Shown: positions 1 to 8,747 of the stretch, piece by piece
Layout: the number at the start of each line of letters is the position of its first letter
Numbering within the stretch: position 1 is the first letter of the stretch
DNA from: Brevibacillus laterosporus
Lineage (GTDB): Bacteria > Bacillota > Bacilli > Brevibacillales > Brevibacillaceae
Length of the DNA: 64,000 bases
Direction: 5' to 3'
Assembly: GCF_030489605.1 (NCBI RefSeq)
Contig: NZ_JAUKFY010000003.1
Location: 248,001 to 312,000 of the forward strand
Program-made: the position numbers and the translations under genes
Notes under the pieces: model-generated
What the model was told of the DNA's origin: nothing
Databases searched by the model: none
Seen by the model: the letters and a program-made list of their open reading frames with translations, nothing else

Positions 1-40
1 ATTACTGTGAGTTATGATTCATTATACTCATAAATGATTT

Positions 41-80
41 GTAAAAGACCGTTCCCGCAGACTGGGGAACGGTCTTTCAT
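41..80 (-). terminator. Intrinsic terminator after the YhgE/Pip gene
   Basis: A perfect 13-bp inverted repeat (44-56 with 65-77) with an 8-nt loop. On the minus strand the second arm is followed by TTTT, so it fits termination of the membrane protein gene that ends at 122. The plus-strand side also has a short T run, so it may work both ways. Confidence 0.8.
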
Positions 81-121
81 TTGGTCGAGAAACATACTGA
101 ATGGATCTTGGCTAGGTTGTA

Positions 122-2269
122 CTAATGAATCAGTTGACTTTCCTTAGCTTTTTTAACCAATTTAGCTGATGATCGGTTTATGAATTTCTTTAGAGCCAAT
201 CCGATGATCAAAGCAATTCCAGCATAGACAGTCATCATTATGATATCTCTGTTGATAATATCCCATAGAATGCCGCCAACCGCTTCCCGCATCATGCTAA
301 TAGCATACGTAAAGGGTAAAAATGGATAGATCGCTTGAAAAAATGGAGGTGTAACCTGAATTGGGAATGTCCCTCCAGAGCCGGCCAGCTGGAGTACCAG
401 AAGCACAATTGCCATCGCCTTCCCTACATTTCCAAAAACAGAGACAAGCGTATAAACAATCAGCATGAACACCGCACTAATGATTAAACCAAATAAAACA
501 AACCACATTTTATCGGCTACATAGGCTCCTAATATATAGATATCCCCCAGCGTTACCATAACAGACTGGAGCATAGCTAATATGCCAAAGGTCAGATATC
601 TGCCAAAATAGACCTCATAGCTTCTAAAGACATGCTTTTCATCATGAACCTCTACGCTTAATAAAGAAACAAGAAGCAAGGCGCCTACCCACAGGGATAA
701 TGTAGTGAAAAACGGCGACATTGCTGAACCGTAATTCGGAATCGGGAACATTCGATTTTCTTTTAAAATAACAGGCTCTGCGAAAAATTGGCTTTCCTTC
801 TCTGCATTTCTCTTCAGCAGATCAATTACTTCTTCTAAGTTGCCCTCTTTTTCTAATGCTCGTATTCGCTTGGCGACATCTTTAATTTTTGCTTCTACCT
901 CAGGAAGGTTTTTTTGAAGCAGCAATAAATCCTTACTTCCCAAAGAAAGTCCTTTTGCGGCATCCTGCAAAATCTGTTGCACGTCGGGTATGCTGGTAAT
1001 TGCATCCTTGATCACCGCTCTTGCTTGATTGGCATCCTGTTTCGCTTTTCCGATGCCTTCCATGATAAGCGGTTCAATCTGCGTATCAAATCGATTAAGA
1101 AGATCATCAATTGCCTGAGAGGTATTTCTTGAGAGCTGCATAAACTGATCCACTAGCTGTTGAGCCGGCCTTTCACCTCGATCAATCGCATCTGCTATGG
1201 AGGTGACAATCATCTGCTGCTTTTCAAAAGTTGATTTTATATCTTTAAGCTTATCCGTAACAAAATGCAGCCGTTTCCCAGTCAGATTGGACAGAGGCTC
1301 AAACACCCCTATTAAACGATTGGTAACGCGAATTGCTCTGTCCAAGCGTTCAGCAGTACGATCCAGCTCTACTTTGGCCAAACTTGGCACAAAGCTTACA
1401 TCTTGCAGTATGCCTAGCAGCTTTTCACTTAGCACAGCGGTTTGTTGAATCAAAAGTAAGTTCTCTTTGATGGTAGGTGTCAGCGTTCCGATAGCATCTG
1501 CACTGTGATCCAAGAACTCGCCTACGCGAACAGAAAGCTTTTCGGCATCTTGCGCAAGCTGAGTCACTGCCGGCAGATTATTTTGTGCCTTCTTTACGAT
1601 ATCATCCGCTTTTTTCAAATCGACACTTGCTGTAGAAATCACTTTATGCACTTCCGGGAAAGAGGCTTCCACTTTATATACAAGATCAATTAGTCGTCTA
1701 ATCGTTGGTAGCTCACTCTCTAACTGAATGCCAATTTCATTAAATATCCGGAAAATGGTGCCGTTGGCTGTCTTGATAAAATTGCGATTGACCTCCTCCG
1801 TTACACCGCTTGCGCCTTTGGCCGTTATTTTAGGTGAGATAGCGTTGATTTTTTCATTTACGTTATAGATAATTTCCGCCTTTTGCGGATTTTTGGACAG
1901 CACTGTTGCGATTCGTTCTGAGAAATTAGCAGGTATGGTGATACTTGCGTAATAATCACCATGCTCTACTCCTCTTAGGGCATTATCCGCATCGGTGAAT
2001 ACCCATCCTATCTTTTTATTCTCTTTTAACGAGGTAATGATCTCTTCTCCAATATTAAGCTTATTCCCGCGCAGCTCTGCTCCTTTATCCAGATTAGACA
2101 CAGCAATCTTAATACCGCTCGTTTGACCATACGGGTCCCAAGAAGCCTTAATGTTAAACCACGCATAAAGAGACGGCAAGAAAATAAGTCCACAAATAAT
2201 AATGGCAGCAGCCCAATTCGTTGCAATTTTTTTCACGTCTCTTTTGAATATCTTAAAAATATTATTCAT
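122..2269 (-). CDS. YhgE/Pip-family membrane protein
   Basis: A 715-residue protein of the YhgE/Pip (phage infection protein) family, related to ABC-2 type permeases. One N-terminal membrane segment lies at about residues 19-40. It is followed by a long extracellular region rich in heptad-like helices (about 50-500) and a C-terminal block of about five to six membrane segments (about 520-690). Family members act at the cell surface; some are phage receptors and EsaA/YueB relatives belong to type VII secretion, but nothing nearby encodes WXG100 proteins or EssC, so a type VII role is not supported here. The open frame extends 30 codons further upstream, but the ATG at 2269 is preceded by AGGGG at good spacing, and the family starts just before the first membrane segment, so I use that start. 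Confidence 0.85.
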   Translation of the reverse strand: MNNIFKIFKRDVKKIATNWAAAIIICGLIFLPSLYAWFNIKASWDPYGQTSGIKIAVSNLDKGAELRGNKLNIGEEIITSLKENKKIGWVFTDADNALRGVEHGDYYASITIPANFSERIATVLSKNPQKAEIIYNVNEKINAISPKITAKGASGVTEEVNRNFIKTANGTIFRIFNEIGIQLESELPTIRRLIDLVYKVEASFPEVHKVISTASVDLKKADDIVKKAQNNLPAVTQLAQDAEKLSVRVGEFLDHSADAIGTLTPTIKENLLLIQQTAVLSEKLLGILQDVSFVPSLAKVELDRTAERLDRAIRVTNRLIGVFEPLSNLTGKRLHFVTDKLKDIKSTFEKQQMIVTSIADAIDRGERPAQQLVDQFMQLSRNTSQAIDDLLNRFDTQIEPLIMEGIGKAKQDANQARAVIKDAITSIPDVQQILQDAAKGLSLGSKDLLLLQKNLPEVEAKIKDVAKRIRALEKEGNLEEVIDLLKRNAEKESQFFAEPVILKENRMFPIPNYGSAMSPFFTTLSLWVGALLLVSLLSVEVHDEKHVFRSYEVYFGRYLTFGILAMLQSVMVTLGDIYILGAYVADKMWFVLFGLIISAVFMLIVYTLVSVFGNVGKAMAIVLLVLQLAGSGGTFPIQVTPPFFQAIYPFLPFTYAISMMREAVGGILWDIINRDIIMMTVYAGIALIIGLALKKFINRSSAKLVKKAKESQLIH

Positions 2270-2427
2270 CGCATATCCCCTATAATCTCTAGTCTTTTCG
2301 TCAACTCTTATTGTACCTCTATCTATCAACATATCCAAACCAGAAAGCATTTCATTCAATCAGTAATGATTTTATCCTTGTCCACATAGGAATGGATAAC
2401 AAGGCTATACAGTAAAGGAGGTCTTCT

Positions 2428-3609
2428 ATGCCGGAGGTTTTATTTCAAGTAGATCTGAACAAGCCTATGGAGGATCAGGTCACCCCTGGTCATAATCGTT
2501 GGCATCCAGATATTCCCGCCACTGTTTCTGTAAATCCTGGAGCAGTCTTTCGAATGGAATGCAAAGACTGGACTGATGGGCAAATTGTAAATAATGACGA
2601 CCCCAGTGATATTCGAGATGTGAATCTCAACCGTATTCATATGTTGAGCGGTCCGGTTTGGGTTAATGGGGCAAAGCCCGGTGATTTATTAGTCGTCGAT
2701 ATCCTGGATATTGGAGCCATTCAAGGATCAGAGTGGGGCTTCAACGGTATATTTGCCCAAGAGAATGGCGGTGGATTTCTAACGGAGCATTACCCAAAAG
2801 CAGCTAAATCCATCTGGGACTTTCATGGAATTTATGCAAGCTCTCGTCATATTCCCGGTGTCAAATTTGCTGGCATCATTCATCCTGGCTTAATTGGTAC
2901 AGCCCCTTCTCCTCAGCTTTTAGACAAATGGAACAAGCGTGAATCAGTGGTCATAGCAAATGCCCCCCTAAAGAGCGCTGCCTACGCTAATCTGCCCAAC
3001 CCGGATAGTGCCATCCTGGGTCGCCTACAAGGGGCTGAATTTGACCGAATTGCCAAAGAAGCCGCTCGTACAGTACCTCCGCGTGAAAATGGGGGCAACT
3101 GCGATATTAAAAACCTTTCGAAAGGAACGCGAATCTATTTCCCGGTCTTCACGGATGGAGCTAAGCTTTCAGTTGGTGACCTGCATTTCTCACAAGGCGA
3201 TGGAGAAATATCCTTCTGCGGCGGGATTGAAATGGCAGGCTGGATTGATCTGCACGTTGATTTGATTAAAGGCGGAATGGCGAAGTATAAAATCACGGAA
3301 AACCCAGTGTTTAAGCCAGGTCCCGTTGATCCCCATTATTCTGAGTTTTTGGTGTTTGAAGGGATTTCAGTGCACGAATCGACTGGCGAACAATATTATT
3401 TGGATGCACATCTTGCTTATCGCCGTGCCTGCCTCAATGCAATTGAATATCTAAAAACAACAATGGGCTATACCGGGGAACAAGCTTACATGCTATTAAG
3501 CACAGCGCCCGTTGAAGGCAGAATTAGCGGTATAGTCGATGTACCCAATGCTTGTTGCACACTGTGGCTTCCCACCTCCATTTTTGACCGGGATATTTTA
3601 CCAAAATAA
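2428..3609 (+). CDS. fmdA: Formamidase / acetamidase family amidase
   Basis: A 393-residue cytoplasmic enzyme of the FmdA_AmdA family, expected to hydrolyse formamide (or short aliphatic amides) to the acid and ammonia. The full length matches the family, including the N-terminal region with HNRWHPD (about residues 22-28), the PGLIGTAPS segment (about 154-162) and the conserved GDGEISFCGGIEMAG stretch (about 259-273) that carries acidic residues typical of the active site. The start has AAAGGAGG seven bases upstream. An FmdB-type gene follows 44 bp downstream on the same strand, the classic fmdAB pairing, so the two form a small nitrogen-scavenging operon. Formamide versus acetamide preference cannot be read from sequence. 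Confidence 0.9.
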   Translation: MPEVLFQVDLNKPMEDQVTPGHNRWHPDIPATVSVNPGAVFRMECKDWTDGQIVNNDDPSDIRDVNLNRIHMLSGPVWVNGAKPGDLLVVDILDIGAIQGSEWGFNGIFAQENGGGFLTEHYPKAAKSIWDFHGIYASSRHIPGVKFAGIIHPGLIGTAPSPQLLDKWNKRESVVIANAPLKSAAYANLPNPDSAILGRLQGAEFDRIAKEAARTVPPRENGGNCDIKNLSKGTRIYFPVFTDGAKLSVGDLHFSQGDGEISFCGGIEMAGWIDLHVDLIKGGMAKYKITENPVFKPGPVDPHYSEFLVFEGISVHESTGEQYYLDAHLAYRRACLNAIEYLKTTMGYTGEQAYMLLSTAPVEGRISGIVDVPNACCTLWLPTSIFDRDILPK

Positions 3610-3653
3610 TCGTGTTGAGCGCGCATGCGTGATTCAAAAGAAAGGAGCTATTA

Positions 3654-3959
3654 ATGCCAACCTACGTCTTTCACTGTCAGGATTGCGGTCCCTTTGAAGA
3701 GACAATGAGCATGAAGCATGCTACCGAAATCGTTGATTGTCCGTTTTGCACAAAGGACGCCGTTAGATTGTACACTCCACCCGGATTAATCACTTCCTCC
3801 GCGGTATTACGCCAGCGCATTGAACAAAGTGCCATTCCTAAGGTCGTACGCCGTGAGCATTCAGCCACACACTCCTGCAGACACTCCTACCCTTCTCATT
3901 TTCCAACAGGTGTACCTGCACCAGCTCCTGCCAAACGGCCTTGGCAAATGAACCATTAA
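3654..3959 (+). CDS. fmdB: FmdB-family zinc-ribbon protein
   Basis: A 101-residue protein with an FmdB/CxxC zinc ribbon at the N terminus: C8-x2-C11 and C29-x2-C32, embedded in the usual MPTYVFHCQDCG opening. The rest is His-, Ser- and Pro-rich and probably disordered. FmdB was described as a putative regulator of formamidase expression, though its biochemical role is poorly known. AAAGGAG precedes the ATG, and the gene lies directly after the formamidase gene and before a terminator, so the two are very likely co-transcribed. Confidence 0.85.
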   Translation: MPTYVFHCQDCGPFEETMSMKHATEIVDCPFCTKDAVRLYTPPGLITSSAVLRQRIEQSAIPKVVRREHSATHSCRHSYPSHFPTGVPAPAPAKRPWQMNH

Positions 3960-3971
3960 TAGAAGAGCAAG

Positions 3972-4004
3972 CGCCCCCTCTCCATTTAGCGAAGGGGGTT
4001 TTTT
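3972..4004 (+). terminator. Terminator of the fmdAB operon
   Basis: CCCCCT at 3974-3979 pairs with AGGGGG at 3993-3998, followed directly by TTTTTT. It ends the fmdAB transcript 12 bp after the fmdB stop codon. Confidence 0.8.
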
Positions 4005-4042
4005 GCTGTTTCCATATCAAGGATTTGCTACGTCTTAAGACT

Positions 4043-4089
4043 TTTGTAAGATTTCTATTTCATTATTTGTAACAAGTTGTTTGTAAGAT
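4043..4089 (+). promoter_or_regulatory. Three TTTGTAA repeats before a two-component operon
   Basis: TTTGTAAGAT occurs at 4043-4052 and again at 4080-4089, and TTTGTAAC at 4066-4073 lies between them. Direct repeats of this kind are typical binding sites of OmpR-class regulators, and the cluster ends 47 bp before a gene for one, so autoregulation is plausible. This is inference from repeat placement only. Confidence 0.4.
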
Positions 4090-4136
4090 AAGCCTATGAC
4101 ACAATGAAAGGAACGGGAAGAAAAGGTGGATAACAG

Positions 4137-4829
4137 ATGCCAAAATATCAAGTACTAGTCGTAGATGACGAAGCGGAAATCAGAGAAGCTATCAAAATTT
4201 ATTTGCGCAATGAGGATATCGCCGTCTTTCAAGCGAGGAACGGTGCGGAAGCATTAGAGATATTGGAAACAGAAGATATTCAACTCATTCTACTAGATAT
4301 TATGATGCCGGTCATGGATGGAATTAAAGCAACCTTTACCATCAGAGAAACAAAGAATATTCCTATCATTATGCTCTCAGCCAAATCTGAGGATACCGAT
4401 ATCGTGCTGGGTCTTAATGTAGGGGCAGATGATTACATCACGAAGCCGTTCAATCCTATTGAATTAATTGCCCGTGTAAAATCCCAATTGCGCAGATATA
4501 CCAATCTAGGCAATTACAAGGTACGCGAGGGCGAAACGACAGTCGGCGGTTTGACTCTCAATACGAATGCGAAAACCGTAACGGTAGATGGCGAAGAAGT
4601 TCGTTTGACCGCAACGGAGTATAAAATTCTTGAGCTATTAATGGTCAATAAAGGCCACGTATTTTCTATTGAGGAGATTTATGAAAAAGTGTGGAAGGAG
4701 CCTTATTACAATGCGGAAAATACAGTGGCTGTTCATGTCCGAAGAATTCGCGAAAAAATTGAAATCAACCCAAAAGAGCCCAAATATTTAAAGGTGGTGT
4801 GGGGCATTGGATACAAAATCGAAGGGTAA
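4137..4829 (+). CDS. OmpR/VanR-type response regulator
   Basis: A 230-residue transcription factor with a receiver domain (about 5-118) and a C-terminal winged helix (about 130-228). The phospho-acceptor is Asp54 in LLDIMMP, the acidic pocket is D10-D11, and the conserved lysine is in the ITKPF motif near 103. It overlaps the downstream kinase gene by 23 bp, so they are translationally coupled and form a cognate pair. The closest family I recognise is VanR-like, but no vancomycin-resistance genes (vanHAX) are near, so the function is likely another envelope response. Confidence 0.9.
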   Translation: MPKYQVLVVDDEAEIREAIKIYLRNEDIAVFQARNGAEALEILETEDIQLILLDIMMPVMDGIKATFTIRETKNIPIIMLSAKSEDTDIVLGLNVGADDYITKPFNPIELIARVKSQLRRYTNLGNYKVREGETTVGGLTLNTNAKTVTVDGEEVRLTATEYKILELLMVNKGHVFSIEEIYEKVWKEPYYNAENTVAVHVRRIREKIEINPKEPKYLKVVWGIGYKIEG

Positions 4830-6783
4830 ATTTATCTCCTTAGTTGCTCTTATTGTAAGCTTTTATCTGCTGGCTTTACCATTCCTAGCTACGATAGATG
4901 TTCTTAATAACAAACCGCAATTAAGCAAGGACTATTACTTTACTACCAATAACTTTGGAGGAGATGTGAATCGATTTTCAAATTTATTGGTACGAAGATT
5001 TGTAGATTTTAAAGATCACGAAAAAAAACCGTTTGCTGAACGAGATGAAGCATTTAAAAGGATCGAGTTTAGACTTTCTATACTAGATAATACTTTTCAC
5101 TACCATATTCAAGATCAACAAACGAAAGATATTTATAAAAACATAGATAAATTTCCAACTGAAGAAGAATTAAAAACAAAAACACTATTCTATGCAAGAT
5201 TTCCAATGTTAAATCCACCTGATAATCTTAGAGACGTTAATGATCTTTTCAAATATCATGACTGGTGGGGGTATGTCATAGTTCCTCTTACCCTAAATGC
5301 AGAAAATCTGGAACTTAAACACTATACGCACTTTTTATCAATTAGAGATCGATTGATTAACGAGTGCCTAGTAGGTTTGGCTAGTCTGATAGGAATCATC
5401 TCGATTGGCATCTCTTTATTCAAACAAAAGGGTATATCTGTCCTACTCTTAGAAAAAATGGCACGAGTATTACGCCGTATACCGATTGATATTCGGATTT
5501 TCTTATTAGCCATTGTTTGCATAACTACAATCATTTCCTTGAATCGAATATCCTTTTTCTATTTACAGCCTGGCATCGTACATGTTCTTGTATTAACCGG
5601 CTTTGCACTACTGTTTGCCTATATCACCTTGCATATATACGAAGCTTGGTACCTAATGAAAAACCGGGAACAGCTCCAGCTTCAATGGCAAAAAAGTTTT
5701 TTGCATCAGCTAAAAATTCTCTATCAAGAAAGCACGTTATACAAAAGCTTATTGTTTAAAGTCGTCCTATTAGCTATTTTATCAGCCGGGTTTGGTTTTA
5801 GCTGTATGTTAATTTTTTTCCGGGGAATCTCGGGGATGGTTGATAGTATTCCTGTTAGCTGGGGCTTCTTTTATAGCCTGTTTTATCTTCTCTTTGTAGT
5901 ACCTCTTACCTTACGTAGAATAGGTACTTTAAACAAAATTATGAAAGCTACAGAATTTATGGCAGCAGGACAACTTAACCTGCACATAGAGGAGCCAAAG
6001 GCAGGGAATTTTAAAGAGCTAACCCAGAATCTCAATAATATGCGGGAGGGCTTAAAAAAATCGCTGGACAGCCAGATGAAAAGCGAAAAGTTAAAGACGG
6101 AGCTGATCACCAATGTCTCGCATGATCTGCGTACACCGCTTACCTCGATTATGAATTATGTCGGACTTTTGAAACAAGACACACTGACCCCTGAGGAATC
6201 AAAAGAATACATTAACATATTGGACAAAAAAACCTACCGTTTAAAGGTGCTGATTGATGATTTGATTGAGGCATCCAAGGTCGCGAGTGGCGCTGTCGAG
6301 ATGCATGTAGAGCAGGTAGATATTGTCGCTCTCCTAAACCAAGCACTGGCTGAGTTTACTGATAAGATACCTGCTTCAGGACTAACCCTCCGCCTCCATG
6401 TTGATCAGCCTAAAATACTTATGCATGTGGATGGGAAAAAGACCTGGCGTGTATTCGAAAACCTCATTAGCAACGCGATTAAGTATTCCTTGCCCAATAC
6501 TCGTGTTTACCTCTCCCTGCATGAGGAAGCCGATTTCGTGCTGTTTACGATCAAAAATGTTTCTGCTTACGAAATTAACTTTGAAGTAAACGAGTTATTT
6601 GAGCGTTTCAAGCGCGGTGATCAATCCCGCCATGCAGAAGGCTCCGGACTGGGGCTTGCCATAGCCAAGAGTATTATGGATTTGCAGGGTGGGGAATTGC
6701 ACATCGATATTGATGGTGACTACTTTAAAGTAACGGCGATTTTTCCCAAGCAAATTATGCATGAGGTCAAGTCACAATCATAG
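4807..6783 (+). CDS. Sensor histidine kinase, VanS-like, multi-pass
   Basis: A 658-residue membrane kinase. It starts with TTG at 4807, inside the regulator gene, with GGTGGTG upstream. The first membrane segment is at about 8-28. An extracellular loop (about 30-185) is followed by several more membrane segments between about 190 and 370, more than a standard two-segment VanS. Next come a HAMP-like linker, HisKA with the phospho-accepting His in the SHDLRTP motif (near 435), and a HATPase domain with NLISNAIKYS (N box) and GSGLGLAIAK (G box). It phosphorylates the upstream regulator. The many membrane segments suggest that it senses a membrane or envelope signal. Confidence 0.9.
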   Translation: MDTKSKGKFISLVALIVSFYLLALPFLATIDVLNNKPQLSKDYYFTTNNFGGDVNRFSNLLVRRFVDFKDHEKKPFAERDEAFKRIEFRLSILDNTFHYHIQDQQTKDIYKNIDKFPTEEELKTKTLFYARFPMLNPPDNLRDVNDLFKYHDWWGYVIVPLTLNAENLELKHYTHFLSIRDRLINECLVGLASLIGIISIGISLFKQKGISVLLLEKMARVLRRIPIDIRIFLLAIVCITTIISLNRISFFYLQPGIVHVLVLTGFALLFAYITLHIYEAWYLMKNREQLQLQWQKSFLHQLKILYQESTLYKSLLFKVVLLAILSAGFGFSCMLIFFRGISGMVDSIPVSWGFFYSLFYLLFVVPLTLRRIGTLNKIMKATEFMAAGQLNLHIEEPKAGNFKELTQNLNNMREGLKKSLDSQMKSEKLKTELITNVSHDLRTPLTSIMNYVGLLKQDTLTPEESKEYINILDKKTYRLKVLIDDLIEASKVASGAVEMHVEQVDIVALLNQALAEFTDKIPASGLTLRLHVDQPKILMHVDGKKTWRVFENLISNAIKYSLPNTRVYLSLHEEADFVLFTIKNVSAYEINFEVNELFERFKRGDQSRHAEGSGLGLAIAKSIMDLQGGELHIDIDGDYFKVTAIFPKQIMHEVKSQS

Positions 6784-6844
6784 CAATTAGCACGTCACAG
6801 ACAGTAAAAAGGATTTCTGAGAAAAAAAGCGCCTTCCTAACAGA

Positions 6845-6892
6845 AGAAGCACTCTAACCGGGCAAAAGCTGGATTTAGAGTGCTTCTCTTTT
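6845..6892 (+). terminator. Terminator of the two-component operon
   Basis: A perfect 13-bp inverted repeat, AGAAGCACTCTAA (6845-6857) with TTAGAGTGCTTCT (6875-6887), followed by CTTTTAT. It is oriented for the plus-strand kinase gene that ends at 6783. Confidence 0.85.
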
Positions 6893-6929
6893 ATGAAACC
6901 CTTATATAATAGTGCGATCTCGCGCAGAC

Positions 6930-8486
6930 TTAGAATACTTTAGTCGTCCAGGATTCACAATTCCATACATCAGTCACAACATCCTGATAGAACTCTGGTT
7001 CGTGACATATAATCAGGATACTGCCCTTGTACGCTTTCAACGCGCGTTTTAATTCATCCTTGGCTTCAACATCCAAGTGATTGGTAGGCTCGTCTAGTAC
7101 AAGTAAATTAGTTTCCCGGTTAATTAGCTTACATAAGCGTACCTTTGCCTTTTCGCCCCCGCTCAACACATCAATCTTACTTTCGATATGCTTGGTTGTC
7201 AGTCCGCATTTTGCTAACGCGGCACGCACTTCAAATTGAGTGAATGACGGGAATTCCTGCCATGTTTCCTCAATACACGTATTAGGATTGCTTCCTTTCA
7301 TCTCCTGTTCAAAATAACCGATATTCAGGTAATCACCCAAACGCACATCACCGGAGATTGGCTTAATTTGGCCTAAAATACTGCGCATTAAGGTTGTTTT
7401 ACCAATACCGTTTGCACCTACTAAGGCGATTTTTTGTCCGCGCTCCATATACAAATCAAGCGGGCGGGACAATGGCTCGTCATAGCCGATAACCAAATCC
7501 TTTGCTTCCAAAATCACTTTGCCGGAAGCACGAGATTCCTTGAAGTTAAACTCTGGCTTTGGTTTTTCCTTCGCAAGCTCAATCACTTCCATCTTATCCA
7601 GCTTCTTCTGACGGGACATCGCCATATTACGCGTGGATACACGTGCCTTGTTACGTGCTACGAAATCCTTAAGCTCAGAGATTTCCTGCTGCTGACGTTT
7701 ATAAGCAGATTCAAGCTGCGCCTTTTTCGCTTCATAGATTTGCATGAAGTTATCATAATCCCCGACATACCTGCCCAGCTCTTGGTTGGACATGTGATAA
7801 ATCAGGTTAATAACGCTATTTAGGAATGGAATGTCATGCGAAATCAAAATAAAGGCATTTTCATACTCGTTTAAGTAGCGTTTTAACCATTCAATATGCT
7901 GCTCATCCAAATAGTTGGTAGGCTCGTCCAATAGAAGGATGTCTGGTTTCTCTAAAAGCAGTTTGGCAAGCAGAACCTTGGTACGTTGTCCACCGCTTAA
8001 ATCTTGTACATCTCGTTCCAAACCAATGTCTTCCAGGCCCAGCCCGCGGGCAATCTCATCTATTTTAGCGTCAATCACATAAAAATCATTGTTAGTTAGC
8101 GTATCCTGAATGGTTCCCATATCTTCAAGCAGTTGCTCTAGCTCTTCTGGAGTCGCATCGGCCATTTTGTCACAGATAGCATTCATCTCAGCTTCCATGT
8201 CAAAAAGATATTGAAACGCTCCACGCAGCACATCGCGAATCGTCATGCCGCGTTGCAGCACGGCATGCTGATCCAAATAGCCCACGCGCACGTTTTTCGC
8301 CCATTCGATTTTCCCCTCATCCGGCTCCAGCTTTCCCGTGATAATGTTCATGAAGGTAGATTTTCCTTCGCCATTAGCACCGATTAAACCGATATGTTCC
8401 CCTTTTAATAAACGGAAGGAAACGTCATTAAAAATAGCACGGTCGCCAAAACCATGGCTTAGACCTTGTACGGTTAAAATACTCAT
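6930..8486 (-). CDS. yfmM: ABC-F family translation factor, YfmM-like
   Basis: A 518-residue soluble tandem ABC ATPase without membrane segments. The first domain has Walker A GANGEGKST, signature LSGGQ and Walker B LLLLDEPTN; the second has GANGIGKTT, LSGGE and LVLDEPTN. A basic interdomain linker (about 245-310) is the P-site tRNA interaction motif region. ABC-F proteins bind the ribosomal E site and rescue stalled translation; some confer resistance to ribosome antibiotics. The length and N-terminal sequence match my recollection of Bacillus YfmM, a housekeeping member, better than antibiotic-resistance types. The open frame runs 32 codons upstream, but the ATG at 8486 has TAAAGGAG at proper spacing and fits the family. 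Confidence 0.9.
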   Translation of the reverse strand: MSILTVQGLSHGFGDRAIFNDVSFRLLKGEHIGLIGANGEGKSTFMNIITGKLEPDEGKIEWAKNVRVGYLDQHAVLQRGMTIRDVLRGAFQYLFDMEAEMNAICDKMADATPEELEQLLEDMGTIQDTLTNNDFYVIDAKIDEIARGLGLEDIGLERDVQDLSGGQRTKVLLAKLLLEKPDILLLDEPTNYLDEQHIEWLKRYLNEYENAFILISHDIPFLNSVINLIYHMSNQELGRYVGDYDNFMQIYEAKKAQLESAYKRQQQEISELKDFVARNKARVSTRNMAMSRQKKLDKMEVIELAKEKPKPEFNFKESRASGKVILEAKDLVIGYDEPLSRPLDLYMERGQKIALVGANGIGKTTLMRSILGQIKPISGDVRLGDYLNIGYFEQEMKGSNPNTCIEETWQEFPSFTQFEVRAALAKCGLTTKHIESKIDVLSGGEKAKVRLCKLINRETNLLVLDEPTNHLDVEAKDELKRALKAYKGSILIICHEPEFYQDVVTDVWNCESWTTKVF

Positions 8487-8675
8487 GATTAACTCCTTTA
8501 GTTTTATGGTTGATTGTTTGCTTGCTGTATTAAAAAAAGAATGATTTCTTGCGTAATTGTCTTTCACCGATGATTTATTCAAATCTACATCTCTATGATT
8601 ATATCGAAAATCGTGACAGAATGTAGGAAAAGTTTCAAGGTAAATTGATCTTTTTCTCGGAAACTACTGGAATGC

Positions 8676-8701
8676 AAAAACCCGGAGCACAAATCTCCGG
8701 G
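8676..8701 (-). terminator. Terminator after the FAD oxidase gene
   Basis: CCCGGAG (8681-8687) and CTCCGGG (8695-8701) form a 7-bp GC-rich stem. On the minus strand it is followed by TTTTTG. It lies 47 bp after the stop of the FAD-dependent oxidase gene. Confidence 0.85.
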
Positions 8702-8747
8702 AAAGCGTAGCTTCCTTGCTTTATTTCACTTTTTTACTCGTTGCCCT

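Noticed and set aside
122-2269. Type VII secretion locus marked by the YhgE/Pip (EsaA-like) protein
   Set aside because: No WXG100, EssB or EssC genes in the neighbourhood; a stand-alone YhgE is common.
4137-6783. VanRS-type glycopeptide resistance locus
   Set aside because: The pair is VanRS-like but no vanH, vanA or vanX genes follow; the operon ends with a terminator.
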